Origin: Chryseobacterium sp. MA9
GTDB taxonomy: Bacteria > Bacteroidota > Bacteroidia > Flavobacteriales > Weeksellaceae
Length of the DNA stretch: 64,000 bases
Assembly: GCF_024399315.1 (NCBI RefSeq)
Contig: NZ_CP075170.1
Coordinates: forward strand, 1,054,001 to 1,118,000
Direction: 5' to 3'
Shown: positions 32,520-42,245 of the stretch, piece by piece
How positions within the stretch are numbered: the first letter of the stretch is position 1
Layout: each line of letters starts with the position of its first letter
Made by a program: the position numbers and the translations under genes
Notes under the pieces: generated by a model
What the model saw: the letters and a program-made list of their open reading frames with translations, nothing else
Told to the model about the DNA's origin: nothing
The model's database searches: none

Positions 32520-33638
32520 ATGAACACCATTTCAATCATCGGAGCCGGAATCGGGGGACTGACCCTTGGAAATGTGCTGAAACAGCATCAGTATGATTTT
32601 TCGATCTACGAATCTGCTCCTGAAATAAAACCTGTAGGAGCCGGAATTATGATGGCAGTAAATGCAATGCAGGTTTTTGACCGTTTGGGTTTAAAAGAAA
32701 AGATTGAAAATGCAGGCAATAAAATTCACAGAATTGTTATCTCTAATGAATCCTTACAGCCTATTTCAAAAACAGAAATCCTGGAACTGGAAACTCGTTA
32801 CAATTCCTGCAATGTTGCTATTCACCGGGCTGAACTTCAGAAAATTTTAACGGAAAATTTAAACCCGGACTCAATACAACTGAACCATTCATTACAAAAA
32901 ATAAAAAAAGAGGAAAACTATATTTTGGATTTTGAAAATGGAAACCAAATTGAAAGTAAAATTGTTTTTGGGGCAGATGGCATAAAATCTCCTGTCCGAA
33001 ATCAAATCATGAAAACCGGAACCATAAGGAACTCCGGGCAGAAATGCTGGCGTGGTCTGGTAGATTTTGATCTGCCGGAAAAACATCATCAGGAAGCTTT
33101 TGAAATGTGGGGAAAAGGAAAACGTTTCGGATTTGTAAAAATTTCTGAGAAAAAGGTCTATTGGTATGCCTGCATCAATGAGAAAAGCTTTGGAAGGCAT
33201 TTGGAAATTGCGGAGATCTTTAAGGATTTTGCTCCATTAGTTCTACAACTTATTGAAGCTACAGCACACGAGAATATTATTTGTAATATCATTTCTGACC
33301 TCGCTCCTATTCCCAGATGGTATACGGAAAATTTATGCCTGATCGGCGATGCTGCCCACGCTACAACTCCTAATATGGGACAAGGTGCCTGTCAGGCGAT
33401 TGAAGATGCTTATATCATTGGAAAATTGCTGGAGAAAAATAAGGATTTCAATACAGTTTTTGAAGAGTTTCAGCGGATCAGAAGAAAAAAAGTTGATTAT
33501 ATCGTCAATACAAGCCGCAATATCGGAAAGGTTTCTCAATGGGAAAAGGGAAACTCCCTCCGTAATTTTCTAATGGGACTGATTCCGGAAAGCATCAATC
33601 AGAAAATGGCTAAAAGGATTATAGAACTGGAAATGTAG
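32520..33638 (+). CDS. FAD-dependent aromatic-hydroxylase-type monooxygenase
   Basis: 372 residues, class A flavin monooxygenase. The N-terminal Rossmann motif is IIGAGIGGLTLGNVL, the middle DG motif lies in VFGADGIKSPVRNQI, and the FAD-ribityl GD motif is LCLIGDAAHATTPNMGQGAC. These enzymes hydroxylate aromatic or polycyclic compounds with NAD(P)H and oxygen; relatives include TetX and salicylate or kynurenine hydroxylases. It is shorter than kynurenine monooxygenase and lacks a membrane anchor. The substrate is not determinable. It appears monocistronic. Confidence 0.9.
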   Translation: MNTISIIGAGIGGLTLGNVLKQHQYDFSIYESAPEIKPVGAGIMMAVNAMQVFDRLGLKEKIENAGNKIHRIVISNESLQPISKTEILELETRYNSCNVAIHRAELQKILTENLNPDSIQLNHSLQKIKKEENYILDFENGNQIESKIVFGADGIKSPVRNQIMKTGTIRNSGQKCWRGLVDFDLPEKHHQEAFEMWGKGKRFGFVKISEKKVYWYACINEKSFGRHLEIAEIFKDFAPLVLQLIEATAHENIICNIISDLAPIPRWYTENLCLIGDAAHATTPNMGQGACQAIEDAYIIGKLLEKNKDFNTVFEEFQRIRRKKVDYIVNTSRNIGKVSQWEKGNSLRNFLMGLIPESINQKMAKRIIELEM

Positions 33639-33714
33639 AGATTGCAACCGAAAGAAAAAGATAAAATTTTAAAACCTATATTCAATTTATTAATAACAAC
33701 TAAAAATTAAAAAC

Positions 33715-35748
33715 ATGAAAAAAATCTTTTATGTATTGCTCCTACTCATAGGAGTTCATACAGCACGAGCACAGGAGGTCCCGGTACTGGACAGAGGTTT
33801 ATTCTTTGGTAACCCTGAAATTTCCGGAGGACAATTGAGTCCGGATGGGAAATGGATTTCCTTTATGAAAGAATATGGAGGCATCATGAATATTTGGGTA
33901 AAAAAAATTGATGAACCTTTTGAAAAAGCACGCCCACTAACAGACAGCAAGCGCCCAATGAACGGATATTTCTGGTCAGAAGACGGAAAGTATATTCTTT
34001 ATGTAAAAGATGGTAATGGTGATGAAAACATGAATATTTTTGCCGTAGATCCTATGGCAAAAGTAACCACAGGAGTTCCGGAATCAAGGAATATAACGCC
34101 CCTTAAAGATGTAACTGCCCAAATCTACATGGTAAGCAGAAAAGATCCTGATCTATTGATGGTTGGACTGAATAATCGTGATAAGGCATGGCATGATTTA
34201 TACTCATTGAAAATTTCTACAGGCGAGCTGAAAAAGATTTATGAGAACACAGACCGTATCACAAGCTATGAATTTGACTGGGATGAAAAATTGAGAGTTC
34301 TTTCCAAAACAGATGATAAAGGAACAACCCAGTTTTTTTATAAAGAAGGAGATAAACTGACTCCTATTTATGAGACTTTGGTAACGGAAAGCGCTTATAT
34401 CTCAAACTGGAACGAAGATAATTCTAAATTCTATCTGGTAACCAACAAAGGAAATCTTGACAAATCTACCTTATTCCTTATGGATCCGAAAACCAAACAG
34501 ATTACAAAAATAGAAAGTGATCCTAAAGATAAAGTGGATTTCGGAGGACTGTTCCTTGACAGAAATACCAGAAAGATGATTTATACCTCTTACACCGGAG
34601 ATAAAACAGAATATTACTGGAAAGACAAAACCTGGGAAGCTAACTACAAATTTCTGCAAAGTAAATTCCCCGGAAGAGAAGTTAATTTTTCAAGTTCTAC
34701 CAATGACTATTCTAAATTTTTAGTTGCTGTGGGAGGTGATAAATATGCTTCAGAAGCTTACTTCTTTGATGCAAAGACAAAACAGCTGATATTTCAGTAT
34801 ACTCCAAGAACAGAATTGAAAAAAGTTGAAAAGTATCTGGCAGCTATGACTCCGATCAGCTATAAAAGCAGTGATGGCCTTGAAATTCCTGCTTATCTGA
34901 CTTTACCTGCAGGCTCATCCGGCAAAAATGTTCCTGTTGTTGTTTTGGTTCATGGAGGTCCAAAGGGGCCAAGAGATTATTGGGGATACAATTCCACAGT
35001 ACAGTTTTTAGCTAACAGAGGATATGCAGTACTACAGCCAAACTTCAGAGCAAGTGGTGGCTATGGTAAAAAATTCCAGAACGGCGGGGATCTTCAGTGG
35101 GGAAAATTAATGCAGGATGATATCACCTGGGGCGTAAAATACCTGATCGATCAGGGAATTGCAGACAAAAATAAAGTAGTAATTATGGGAGGAAGCTACG
35201 GTGGATATGCAACACTCGCAGGTTTAGCCTTCACTCCTGATGTATATGCTGCCGGAGTAGATATTGTAGGACCAAGCAACCTCTTTACTTTATTGGATTC
35301 TGTACCCGCTTACTGGGAGGCTGCACGTGCTTTCCTTTATGGTATGGTAGGTGATCCCAAAACTGAGGAAGGTAAAAAACGTATGCATGATGCAAGCCCG
35401 TTATTCAGTGTAGATAAAATCAACAAGCCGTTACTGATTGTTCAGGGAGCCAATGACCCAAGAGTAAAACAGGCTGAGGCAGATCAGATTGTCATTGCTC
35501 TTCGTGATAAAGGTAAAAAGGTTAATTATATTCTGGCTGATGATGAAGGTCACGGATTCCGTAAACCTGTAAACAGTATGGCGATGTATGCTGAAACTGA
35601 GAAATTCCTTGCTGAAGTAATTGGAGGAAGATATCAGAAAGAAATGCCTGATAATGTGGCAAAACGTCTGAAGGAAATGACGGTGGATATTTCAAAAGTA
35701 ACTTATACACCAGCGAAAACTGAAAAAACCGCAGGAGCTTCTAAATAA
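33715..35748 (+). CDS. Secreted S9-family prolyl oligopeptidase-type peptidase
   Basis: 677 residues with a signal peptide cut near ARAQ. Residues about 20-370 form a beta-propeller ([38 protein letters not shown]), and the C-terminal alpha/beta-hydrolase domain carries the triad: Ser in [12 protein letters not shown] (about residue 494), Asp in QGANDPRVK (about 580) and His in DDEGHGF (about 613). The oxyanion region is [19 protein letters not shown]. It resembles acylaminoacyl peptidases that degrade oligopeptides in the periplasm. It is monocistronic with a strong terminator. Confidence 0.94.
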   Translation: MKKIFYVLLLLIGVHTARAQEVPVLDRGLFFGNPEISGGQLSPDGKWISFMKEYGGIMNIWVKKIDEPFEKARPLTDSKRPMNGYFWSEDGKYILYVKDGNGDENMNIFAVDPMAKVTTGVPESRNITPLKDVTAQIYMVSRKDPDLLMVGLNNRDKAWHDLYSLKISTGELKKIYENTDRITSYEFDWDEKLRVLSKTDDKGTTQFFYKEGDKLTPIYETLVTESAYISNWNEDNSKFYLVTNKGNLDKSTLFLMDPKTKQITKIESDPKDKVDFGGLFLDRNTRKMIYTSYTGDKTEYYWKDKTWEANYKFLQSKFPGREVNFSSSTNDYSKFLVAVGGDKYASEAYFFDAKTKQLIFQYTPRTELKKVEKYLAAMTPISYKSSDGLEIPAYLTLPAGSSGKNVPVVVLVHGGPKGPRDYWGYNSTVQFLANRGYAVLQPNFRASGGYGKKFQNGGDLQWGKLMQDDITWGVKYLIDQGIADKNKVVIMGGSYGGYATLAGLAFTPDVYAAGVDIVGPSNLFTLLDSVPAYWEAARAFLYGMVGDPKTEEGKKRMHDASPLFSVDKINKPLLIVQGANDPRVKQAEADQIVIALRDKGKKVNYILADDEGHGFRKPVNSMAMYAETEKFLAEVIGGRYQKEMPDNVAKRLKEMTVDISKVTYTPAKTEKTAGASK

Positions 35749-35769
35749 AAGTATTTGTATAAATTAATA

Positions 35770-35797
35770 AAGCCATCTCATGAAAATGAGGTGGCTT
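35770..35797 (+). terminator. Rho-independent terminator of the S9 peptidase gene
   Basis: AAGCCATCTCAT pairs with ATGAGGTGGCTT over 12 bp (one G-U) around a GAAA loop and leads into TTTTATTTTTT. Confidence 0.92.
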
Positions 35798-35871
35798 TTT
35801 ATTTTTTAATCACTGATTTCACAGATTGGCGCAGTTGATTATGCAAAATAGAAAGCAACTGATAATAACAA

Positions 35872-35898
35872 AAAGACCGCCTCAATGAAGCAGTCTTT
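35872..35898 (-). terminator. Terminator of the copper-handling genes
   Basis: AAAGACCGC pairs with GCAGTCTTT with one mismatch across a nine-base loop. Read on the minus strand it is followed by a T-containing stretch. It lies 20 bases after the stop of the multicopper oxidase gene. Confidence 0.65.
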
Positions 35899-35918
35899 AT
35901 TTATTTTAAAATTTTGAA

Positions 35919-38720
35919 TTAGTAAGTTAAAGTAACACCTGCACCCCAGCCCATTTCATTATCATAGTTTCCGGAAACGGATAACCATTTTTGAAGAATA
36001 TACCTCATTCCTGTTGAGAACTCACCGTCAGAATTGACACTGAAATTTCCTCTCAGCCTTCTGGAAAGCGGAATATCCTCACGGCTAAGCTCTAATAGTA
36101 CTTTTCCGTTTTGGTCAACACTTGCGTCAGCAGTGATCAGCATTGGCAATACATACTGCATCCCTACTATAAATGCAAATCTGTTTTTTGAAGCTTTCTG
36201 CTGTCCGAACCAGGTCTTTTTCCCATGAAAATCCATACCCATATCTTCTGCCATCTGTCTTTCCATGATCTCATGATTTTTTTGAACTCTTACTCCTGTA
36301 TAGGGAAGTGCCCACTGGAATTTTCCTAAAAACCGTCCTACTTTTGCGCTCCCTTCAAAATGATCAAAATTCCAGTTGGAATGAAACTCATTCAGGTTAG
36401 CCCATCTCGGTCCGAACATCGTCATCGTTTCTGCATGGATCTTATTGCTTGCTACATCCAGCATCGCCATAGAACTGGTCATTTTATTATCCTGTATAAA
36501 GTTCTTCCAGGCTAGTTTTCTGTTCGGAAGCTGTGGATTCGGTTTTGAGTTTTCGTAACTGAAGATTCTTCCCATTCCTGCCATCATATGATATAAAATG
36601 TGACAGTGGAAAAACCAGTCACCATCCTGATTCGCTGCAAATTCTATTGTTACGGTTTCCATCGGCATGATATCCACTACATTTTTCAACGGAGAATACT
36701 CTCCTTTTGAATTAATTAACCTGAAATCATGACCATGAAGGTGCATTGGGTGGCGCATCATAGAATTATTATACATTTTAATTCTAAGGACCTCTCCTTT
36801 TTTGATCAGAATTTTATCTGTTTCTGTCACCGTTTTATTATCCAGCGTCCACAGATAATGGTTCATATTCCCTTCCAGCGTAAATTTCATTTCACGAATA
36901 CTGTCCGTAGGAAGGATGGTTTTCTCAGGTGATTTTAGAATATTATAAGAGAGTCTCTTGATTGTTTTTTCTTCCTTCATATCCATTCCTGAATGTTGAG
37001 AATGATCCTGTTTCTTATCTTCTTTGGTTTTTATTCCCATCATCTCATTGATATGCTTTGCTGTAGTTTTTCTTTGATTTTCAGATAATTCCGGGTACAT
37101 AACTTCATTCATATCCATCATCTGATTTCCCATCGTCATATTCATTGGTTTCATATTTCCGCTCATTTCCATCATTCCGTTCATCATTTTCATTCCTTCA
37201 AAAAGCATCAGTCTTGGAAGATTGGGAGCTTCTATTTTTTCACCCGTGCCCAGCCAAAGGGAAGCATGTCCTATTCTATCTTCAGAAGTTGCTCTGAATT
37301 CAAAGCTTTTATTCTCAGGAATGGTAACTTCAATATCATACGTTTCAGAAACTCCGACAATCAGACGGTCAACTTCTACGGGGACAACATCATTACCATC
37401 GTTTCCAACTACTTTTATCTTTCCACCGCCATAATTGAGCCAGAAATAGGTAGATGAGCCTCCATTGGCAACTCTCAATCTTACTTTATCACCAGCTTTT
37501 AAATTGGAATAATCAGAGCTGGGAGTACCGTTGATCAAAAATTTGTCATAGTATACATCACTTACATCCATTGCTTCCATTCTTTTCCATTCATTCAAAG
37601 CTTTTGTCCCAAAATTTCCGGATTTGATTGCTTCCCAGTAACTCTGTACTGCATTTTTCTTTACAGCATACCAATCTGTATTGGCCATATGAAGCCTTCT
37701 TGCAATCTGCATGGGATCATCATCACTCCAATCTCCTAGTAATACAGGAATTTCCGCATTGTACTCTGTTTTCGGTTCACCTTCTCTTTTTTTAAAAACC
37801 AAGATACCATTCATTCCAATCTGTTCCTGAAGCGCTTCGTGAGAATGATACCAATACGTTCCGTTTTGGGAAACTCTGAATTTGTATAAATGCGTTTCTC
37901 CTGGTGTTACTGGTTTTGTGGTAAGATATGGAACTCCGTCATGTTCATTGGGAAGAATCACACCATGCCAGTGAAGTCCTGTATTTTCTTTAAGCATATT
38001 GTGCAGGTAAATCTCGGCTGTATCTCCTTCTGTAAAATATAAAGTCGGAGCCTGAAGTTTCCCGTTAATTGCAATCGCTCTTCTGTTTTTACCTGTAAAA
38101 TTAACAATGGTATCTTTTACATAGAGATCATAACGAACTGTTTTTCCTCCAAAAGTAATTCTCCCGTTTTCAGAGTTCCTTTTTAAAGCAGAACCTTCCT
38201 CTTTTGGATGCTCAGCTTCTGCATGAGAATGTTCTTTTTCAACCAGTTCCATCCCACATTTAGGACATTTTCCCGGTTTATCTGAAACTATCTCAGGATG
38301 CATCGGACAGGTATAAGTAGTATGAACCTGTGATTGATTTAAAACCTGGGCTTTAGCTGGTGATACGGTCTTCATCTCCGGTTTGGCATAAGGCTTTATC
38401 AGCTTGACCTTATCAGCTTTCTTTACATTATTAACCTTTTTAACTTCTGTTTTTTTCTCAGCTTTAATCTTATTTATTTTTGTTTCTGCAGATTTTGTTT
38501 TAGTCTCTGTTTTAGAGATAGGCTTTACTTCTGGTTTTGTTACTACTTTGGGTTTTATAACCACTGTTTTTTTCACGAGGGTCATTCCGCATTTTGGGCA
38601 GTCCCCAGGTTTTGATGACACCACTTCTGGATGCATCGGGCAGGTATAATACGTTTTTGTAGTTTGTGCGAAAGTAAAAACAGAGAACAAAAGCATCAGA
38701 AACATTATCAGTTTTTTCAT
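35919..38720 (-). CDS. Multicopper oxidase fused to heavy-metal-binding modules and a CopB-like barrel
   Basis: 933 residues, far longer than CopA (about 600). Order: signal peptide (1-18), heavy-metal-binding module YTCPMHPEVV with CPKCGM (about 24-50), a Lys/Val-rich linker, a second such module (about 135-160), then cupredoxin domains with HWHG (about 249), HSHE (about 293), a Met-rich insert (GMKMMNGMMEMSG), HPMHLHGH (about 655) and HCHILYHMM (about 704). From about residue 730 the sequence resembles CopB outer-membrane barrels and ends in aromatic beta strands. It should bind and oxidise Cu(I) in the periplasm while anchored in the outer membrane. The fusion of CopA and CopB functions is the notable point. 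Confidence 0.9.
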   Translation of the reverse strand: MKKLIMFLMLLFSVFTFAQTTKTYYTCPMHPEVVSSKPGDCPKCGMTLVKKTVVIKPKVVTKPEVKPISKTETKTKSAETKINKIKAEKKTEVKKVNNVKKADKVKLIKPYAKPEMKTVSPAKAQVLNQSQVHTTYTCPMHPEIVSDKPGKCPKCGMELVEKEHSHAEAEHPKEEGSALKRNSENGRITFGGKTVRYDLYVKDTIVNFTGKNRRAIAINGKLQAPTLYFTEGDTAEIYLHNMLKENTGLHWHGVILPNEHDGVPYLTTKPVTPGETHLYKFRVSQNGTYWYHSHEALQEQIGMNGILVFKKREGEPKTEYNAEIPVLLGDWSDDDPMQIARRLHMANTDWYAVKKNAVQSYWEAIKSGNFGTKALNEWKRMEAMDVSDVYYDKFLINGTPSSDYSNLKAGDKVRLRVANGGSSTYFWLNYGGGKIKVVGNDGNDVVPVEVDRLIVGVSETYDIEVTIPENKSFEFRATSEDRIGHASLWLGTGEKIEAPNLPRLMLFEGMKMMNGMMEMSGNMKPMNMTMGNQMMDMNEVMYPELSENQRKTTAKHINEMMGIKTKEDKKQDHSQHSGMDMKEEKTIKRLSYNILKSPEKTILPTDSIREMKFTLEGNMNHYLWTLDNKTVTETDKILIKKGEVLRIKMYNNSMMRHPMHLHGHDFRLINSKGEYSPLKNVVDIMPMETVTIEFAANQDGDWFFHCHILYHMMAGMGRIFSYENSKPNPQLPNRKLAWKNFIQDNKMTSSMAMLDVASNKIHAETMTMFGPRWANLNEFHSNWNFDHFEGSAKVGRFLGKFQWALPYTGVRVQKNHEIMERQMAEDMGMDFHGKKTWFGQQKASKNRFAFIVGMQYVLPMLITADASVDQNGKVLLELSREDIPLSRRLRGNFSVNSDGEFSTGMRYILQKWLSVSGNYDNEMGWGAGVTLTY

Positions 38721-38740
38721 AATATTTCGAACTTTTTAGA

Positions 38741-38783
38741 AGTTGTATAACTTAAAGTTAATTATAACTCAAGCTATACAACT
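38741..38783 (-). promoter_or_regulatory. 9-bp inverted repeat before the multicopper oxidase gene
   Basis: AGTTGTATA and TATACAACT pair perfectly with 25 bp between, in the 89-bp gap between the DUF3347 gene and the oxidase gene. It may be an operator or an RNA hairpin that tunes the downstream gene. Confidence 0.4.
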
Positions 38784-38809
38784 AATTATTTTTAAGAATA
38801 ATACAATAA

Positions 38810-39283
38810 TTATTTAATTTCTGACTTTACACTTCCACAAGAAAGCATAGATTTCCCATAGTATGGGTTGGCGATCTGTTTTTCATCGCTCAACCAGCTT
38901 CCATCTGCCATTGGGCAATATTGTACATAAACTGGTTTTTCAGAAAGTTTGAACTGCTTGGTCAAAGCAATCATATTGTCCGAAAGATTGAAAAAAGTTT
39001 CTCTTTGTGCTGCAACGGTTCTCGCTTCAGAGATGACGGAAGCATCTTTTCTGAGAACATTAAGATTTCCTTCAGAAACAACTTTATAGTCAATAGCTGA
39101 AGCTGTTTTAATGAATTCTGTTGCTGCTTTTGAAGTTTTATCAGCATCATCTGAAGCTAAAGCTGTTTTAATGGAAATATAGTTCTGATACAGCTTAGAA
39201 ACCTGAGCGTCCTTTTTAGATTGTGCTGATAATGAAACGATTGAAAATAAAGATAAGGCTGCTGTGATGATATATTTTTTCAT
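38810..39283 (-). CDS. DUF3347-family secreted copper-associated protein
   Basis: 157 residues with a signal peptide ending at SLSAQ. The helical body (YQNYISIKTALASDDADKTS, AATEFIKTASAIDY, TFFNLSDNMIALTKQF) and the end VYVQYCPMADGSWLSDEKQI, NPYYGKSMLSCG are typical of DUF3347. The family sits beside copper-resistance and efflux genes in Bacteroidetes; the CPM and MLSCG residues near the end are likely metal ligands. It is transcribed in the same direction as the multicopper oxidase gene, 89 bp upstream. Confidence 0.88.
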   Translation of the reverse strand: MKKYIITAALSLFSIVSLSAQSKKDAQVSKLYQNYISIKTALASDDADKTSKAATEFIKTASAIDYKVVSEGNLNVLRKDASVISEARTVAAQRETFFNLSDNMIALTKQFKLSEKPVYVQYCPMADGSWLSDEKQIANPYYGKSMLSCGSVKSEIK

Positions 39284-39353
39284 TGTTTTAAATTTTAGAA
39301 TTAATTTTTTAATAAGGAATATTGGTAACGCATCAGTAAATGCGTCAGAACAT

Positions 39354-39394
39354 GTCGTCTATAACGGTATACAATTAATTATACCGGAAACGAC
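39354..39394 (-). promoter_or_regulatory. Nested hairpin in the copper-gene spacer
   Basis: GTCGT/ACGAC encloses CGGTATA/TATACCG around an eight-base loop. It lies in the 120-bp gap between the HYC_CC_PP and DUF3347 genes. A smaller hairpin (ACGCAT/ATGCGT) precedes it at 39328-39344. There is no T tract, so a regulatory or RNA-stability role is more likely than termination. Confidence 0.4.
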
Positions 39395-39403
39395 TGACAG
39401 ATT

Positions 39404-39784
39404 CTAAATTCTAAAATTACAATGATTAATGTAAATGGGTACCGGCCGATATTCTGGCGGTGCATTGATCTGAATTTGAGTAAATTTGGTTGCAGAAAAA
39501 GACTTGTCAATAACAGCAAACTGATGTTTTACCGGAATCTCTGAAACAGTACTTAAAAAATCAACAGTAAGATAATCAGATTTCTGAGAATCGTCTACTT
39601 TTACTATTTTGATCTCTGTTTTGCAGCATCCCTTTTTGTCTTTAACACCGCATTTTCCACAGATATCATCTACTTTCTGGCTTACAGAAACAAATTCTTT
39701 CATGCAATAATGAATGCTAAAAGCCGCTCCGGAAGAAAACCCGAAGTAGAAAATAGAAAACAATATGGCAAGAATCTTTTTCAT
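39404..39784 (-). CDS. HYC_CC_PP-family small exported protein
   Basis: 126 residues. An N-terminal hydrophobic leader is followed by SIHYCMKEFVSVSQ, DDICGKCGVKDKKGCCKTEI and, near the end, INAPPEYRPVPIYINHC: the H-Y-C, C-C and P-P marks that give the family its name. The function is unknown; members sit with copper or heavy-metal genes and TonB receptors in Bacteroidetes, which fits the neighbours here. The Cys and His content suggests metal binding in the periplasm. Confidence 0.88.
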   Translation of the reverse strand: MKKILAILFSIFYFGFSSGAAFSIHYCMKEFVSVSQKVDDICGKCGVKDKKGCCKTEIKIVKVDDSQKSDYLTVDFLSTVSEIPVKHQFAVIDKSFSATKFTQIQINAPPEYRPVPIYINHCNFRI

Positions 39785-39863
39785 TGGTAGGACAAAGGTA
39801 AAAATATCTCTGAAACCTTTGTTATAGAATTTGGTAATGTTGTTATAAAATTCAGGAAAATAA

Positions 39864-39893
39864 AAAAGCTTCCGAAAATTCAGAAGCTTTTTA
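39864..39893 (-). terminator. Terminator of the kdsA-TonB receptor pair
   Basis: AAAAAGCTTC and GAAGCTTTTT pair perfectly around a ten-base loop. On the minus strand it runs into a T-rich stretch, 72 bases after the receptor stop. Confidence 0.8.
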
Positions 39894-39964
39894 TTGTATT
39901 ATTTTATCTCGCGTATTAAGCAAATTAGGCAGATTTTCATGAAGGCCTTTGCTTACATTTTAAT

Positions 39965-42202
39965 TTATAGTTTGAATTCCAGTTTTACATTGAAGAAACG
40001 TCCTGTAAGACGCACCGGAACCGGATACATATAATTGCTGTTATAATCTGTGATCCATTGGTTGGCTACCGTATTGTTGATGTTAAAGGCATTGAAAACC
40101 TGAACACCTAATGTCAGCTCTTCAAAATTACCCCAAAAGCCGGATCTCTTATTCTTTTCTTTCGGATCGATAAATACTTTTGTCAATCCTAAGTCTACTC
40201 TTTTATAGGCAGGAAGAGTCTGCTGATAATTATAAGCTGAGCCAAAATCAGGCTGTCCGTTACTGTTGAACATTACCGGAGCTCCTGTAGGTAATCCCAT
40301 AGCATATACCAAAGTAAGATTTACACGCATAGACGGGAAGCTTGGCATATAATCCTGATAGAACATAGCAAACCTCAACCTCTGATCTGTAGGTCTCGGA
40401 ATATCTCCTCTTCCATCAATATTCTCATATACTCTTGCATAACTCGCAGACAACCACGAATCTACACCCGGAACAAATTCTCCAAATAATCTTGTATCAA
40501 TACCGTACGCATATCCTTTGGAATTATTCTGCCCTGAATAACGGATTCTTACATTATCCATATAATACGGGATAAGGTTATCCATTTTCTTATAGTAAAG
40601 TTCCGTAGTCAGTTTAAATGGTCTGTCATACATCTGGAACTCATAATCATTGGCAAGAATTACCTGGATAGAACGCTGTGACTTTATATTAGAATTAAAA
40701 TTACCGTCTAAATCTTTGATCTCTTTATAGAAAGGAGACTGATAATAAATACCCCCTGAAATTTTAAACAACATGTCACTTTCCCAATCAGGCTTTATAG
40801 CAAACTGTGCTCTGGGAGAGAAAATCGTTTCTTTATTGAAACTCCAGTTGGCAACACGTACTCCGGCATTCACAAATACTTTACTGGCTCCCCAGTAGAA
40901 CTTCTGTGAATACTGCGCATATGCAGAAAGTCTTGTAGGTTCAATATTATTTTGTCCTGCAATATAATAAGCCAATTTAAGATCACCTGTAGTTCCTGTT
41001 CTCGGATCGATAACTTCCGGTCTTGGAAGACTGTATCCTGCGGAATCTACCAATTTCCATTCATTGGTAAGATCTTTAAGGTTTTCTTTCTCATATTTAA
41101 ATCCAACTTCAAAGTCAGTGTTCACATTAGGAGAAAATTTGGCTCTGAACTGAGTTCCATATGTTCTTACAAATAAGTCGTTTCTTGCATGTTCTATCTG
41201 TCCACCAACATCGAAAGACGTCACAGGCTGCTGTGTCACCGGATCAAATGTCTGAAGCTCGTATGCTGACTGTATTGTATAATATTCTCTTTCTCTGTTC
41301 TGATAGGCAAAAGCATCCAAGGTAAGCTTCCATTGGTCATTCGGCTTATAGTTCATGGAAAATGTACCCATCATATTCTTATACTGGTCATTTTCTTTAC
41401 CTGCATATCCTATATTCACTGTAATAGGCTGCTGAAGACTTCCGAATGTTACACTTTTCGCCTTAGGGATCATCTCATAATCATTCTTGGAATAATATCC
41501 GATGAATGACATGGAGAATTTATCACTGACATGATAATTCAGATAAGACTGGAAATCCCAATAGGTTGGATTAAAGTCTGTATCTTCCTTTAATGTATTA
41601 AGAACAAGATTGGTATTTCTGTATCTACCGGAAAATAAGGCTGTAAACTTCTTATTTTTTGAAGCCAGACCTGTAGTTAGTCTTCCTCCAATTAAACTGG
41701 CTTCTCCTGAAACTTCAAATTTTTCAGGTTCACGGTAATAGATATTTAAAGCAGAAGACATTTTATCACCATATTTGGCTTCAAATCCCCCTGCAGAGAA
41801 ATTTACTGCAGAAACCATATCCGGATTGATGATACTCATCCCTTCCTGTTGTGAGTTTCTGATCAGGAAAGGTCTGTAGATCTCAATATCATTAATGTAG
41901 ATAAGGTTTTCATCATAGTTTCCACCACGAACCATATATTGGGAAGACAGCTCGGTATTGGAGTTTACGGAAGGAAGTGTTTTAAGCAATCCTTCAATTC
42001 CACCGTTGATAGAAGCCACAGATTTTGCTTCTTTTGCTGAAATTCTTACATTGGTAAGGTCGTTGGTTCTTCCTGTTGTTTTTTTCTGGAAGACAACTTC
42101 CTCTATATCGGTCACTTTAGTGGTCGCTGTATCCTTTTTTCTTTGTTGGGAGAAAATCAGCATAGGGACCATAAGGCTTAGCGGTAAAACTAGTTTTTTC
42201 AA
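39965..42202 (-). CDS. TonB-dependent outer-membrane receptor
   Basis: 745 residues with a signal peptide (to IFSQ). The plug follows at once: VTDIEEVVFQKK, SINGGIEGLLKTLPSVNSNT, QYMVRGGNYDENLIYIND, AGGFEAKYGDKMSSALNIYY. There is no N-terminal carboxypeptidase-like domain of the SusC type. The remaining 550 residues are a 22-strand barrel ending in RFFNVKLEFKL with a terminal aromatic-hydrophobic strand. It imports a ligand using TonB energy; the substrate is unknown. The gene starts 43 bp after kdsA on the same strand and is probably co-transcribed. Confidence 0.93.
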   Translation of the reverse strand: MKKLVLPLSLMVPMLIFSQQRKKDTATTKVTDIEEVVFQKKTTGRTNDLTNVRISAKEAKSVASINGGIEGLLKTLPSVNSNTELSSQYMVRGGNYDENLIYINDIEIYRPFLIRNSQQEGMSIINPDMVSAVNFSAGGFEAKYGDKMSSALNIYYREPEKFEVSGEASLIGGRLTTGLASKNKKFTALFSGRYRNTNLVLNTLKEDTDFNPTYWDFQSYLNYHVSDKFSMSFIGYYSKNDYEMIPKAKSVTFGSLQQPITVNIGYAGKENDQYKNMMGTFSMNYKPNDQWKLTLDAFAYQNREREYYTIQSAYELQTFDPVTQQPVTSFDVGGQIEHARNDLFVRTYGTQFRAKFSPNVNTDFEVGFKYEKENLKDLTNEWKLVDSAGYSLPRPEVIDPRTGTTGDLKLAYYIAGQNNIEPTRLSAYAQYSQKFYWGASKVFVNAGVRVANWSFNKETIFSPRAQFAIKPDWESDMLFKISGGIYYQSPFYKEIKDLDGNFNSNIKSQRSIQVILANDYEFQMYDRPFKLTTELYYKKMDNLIPYYMDNVRIRYSGQNNSKGYAYGIDTRLFGEFVPGVDSWLSASYARVYENIDGRGDIPRPTDQRLRFAMFYQDYMPSFPSMRVNLTLVYAMGLPTGAPVMFNSNGQPDFGSAYNYQQTLPAYKRVDLGLTKVFIDPKEKNKRSGFWGNFEELTLGVQVFNAFNINNTVANQWITDYNSNYMYPVPVRLTGRFFNVKLEFKL

Positions 42203-42245
42203 AAGAAATGTTTTAGAATTTCTAAAATTAATGTTTTTTTAACAA

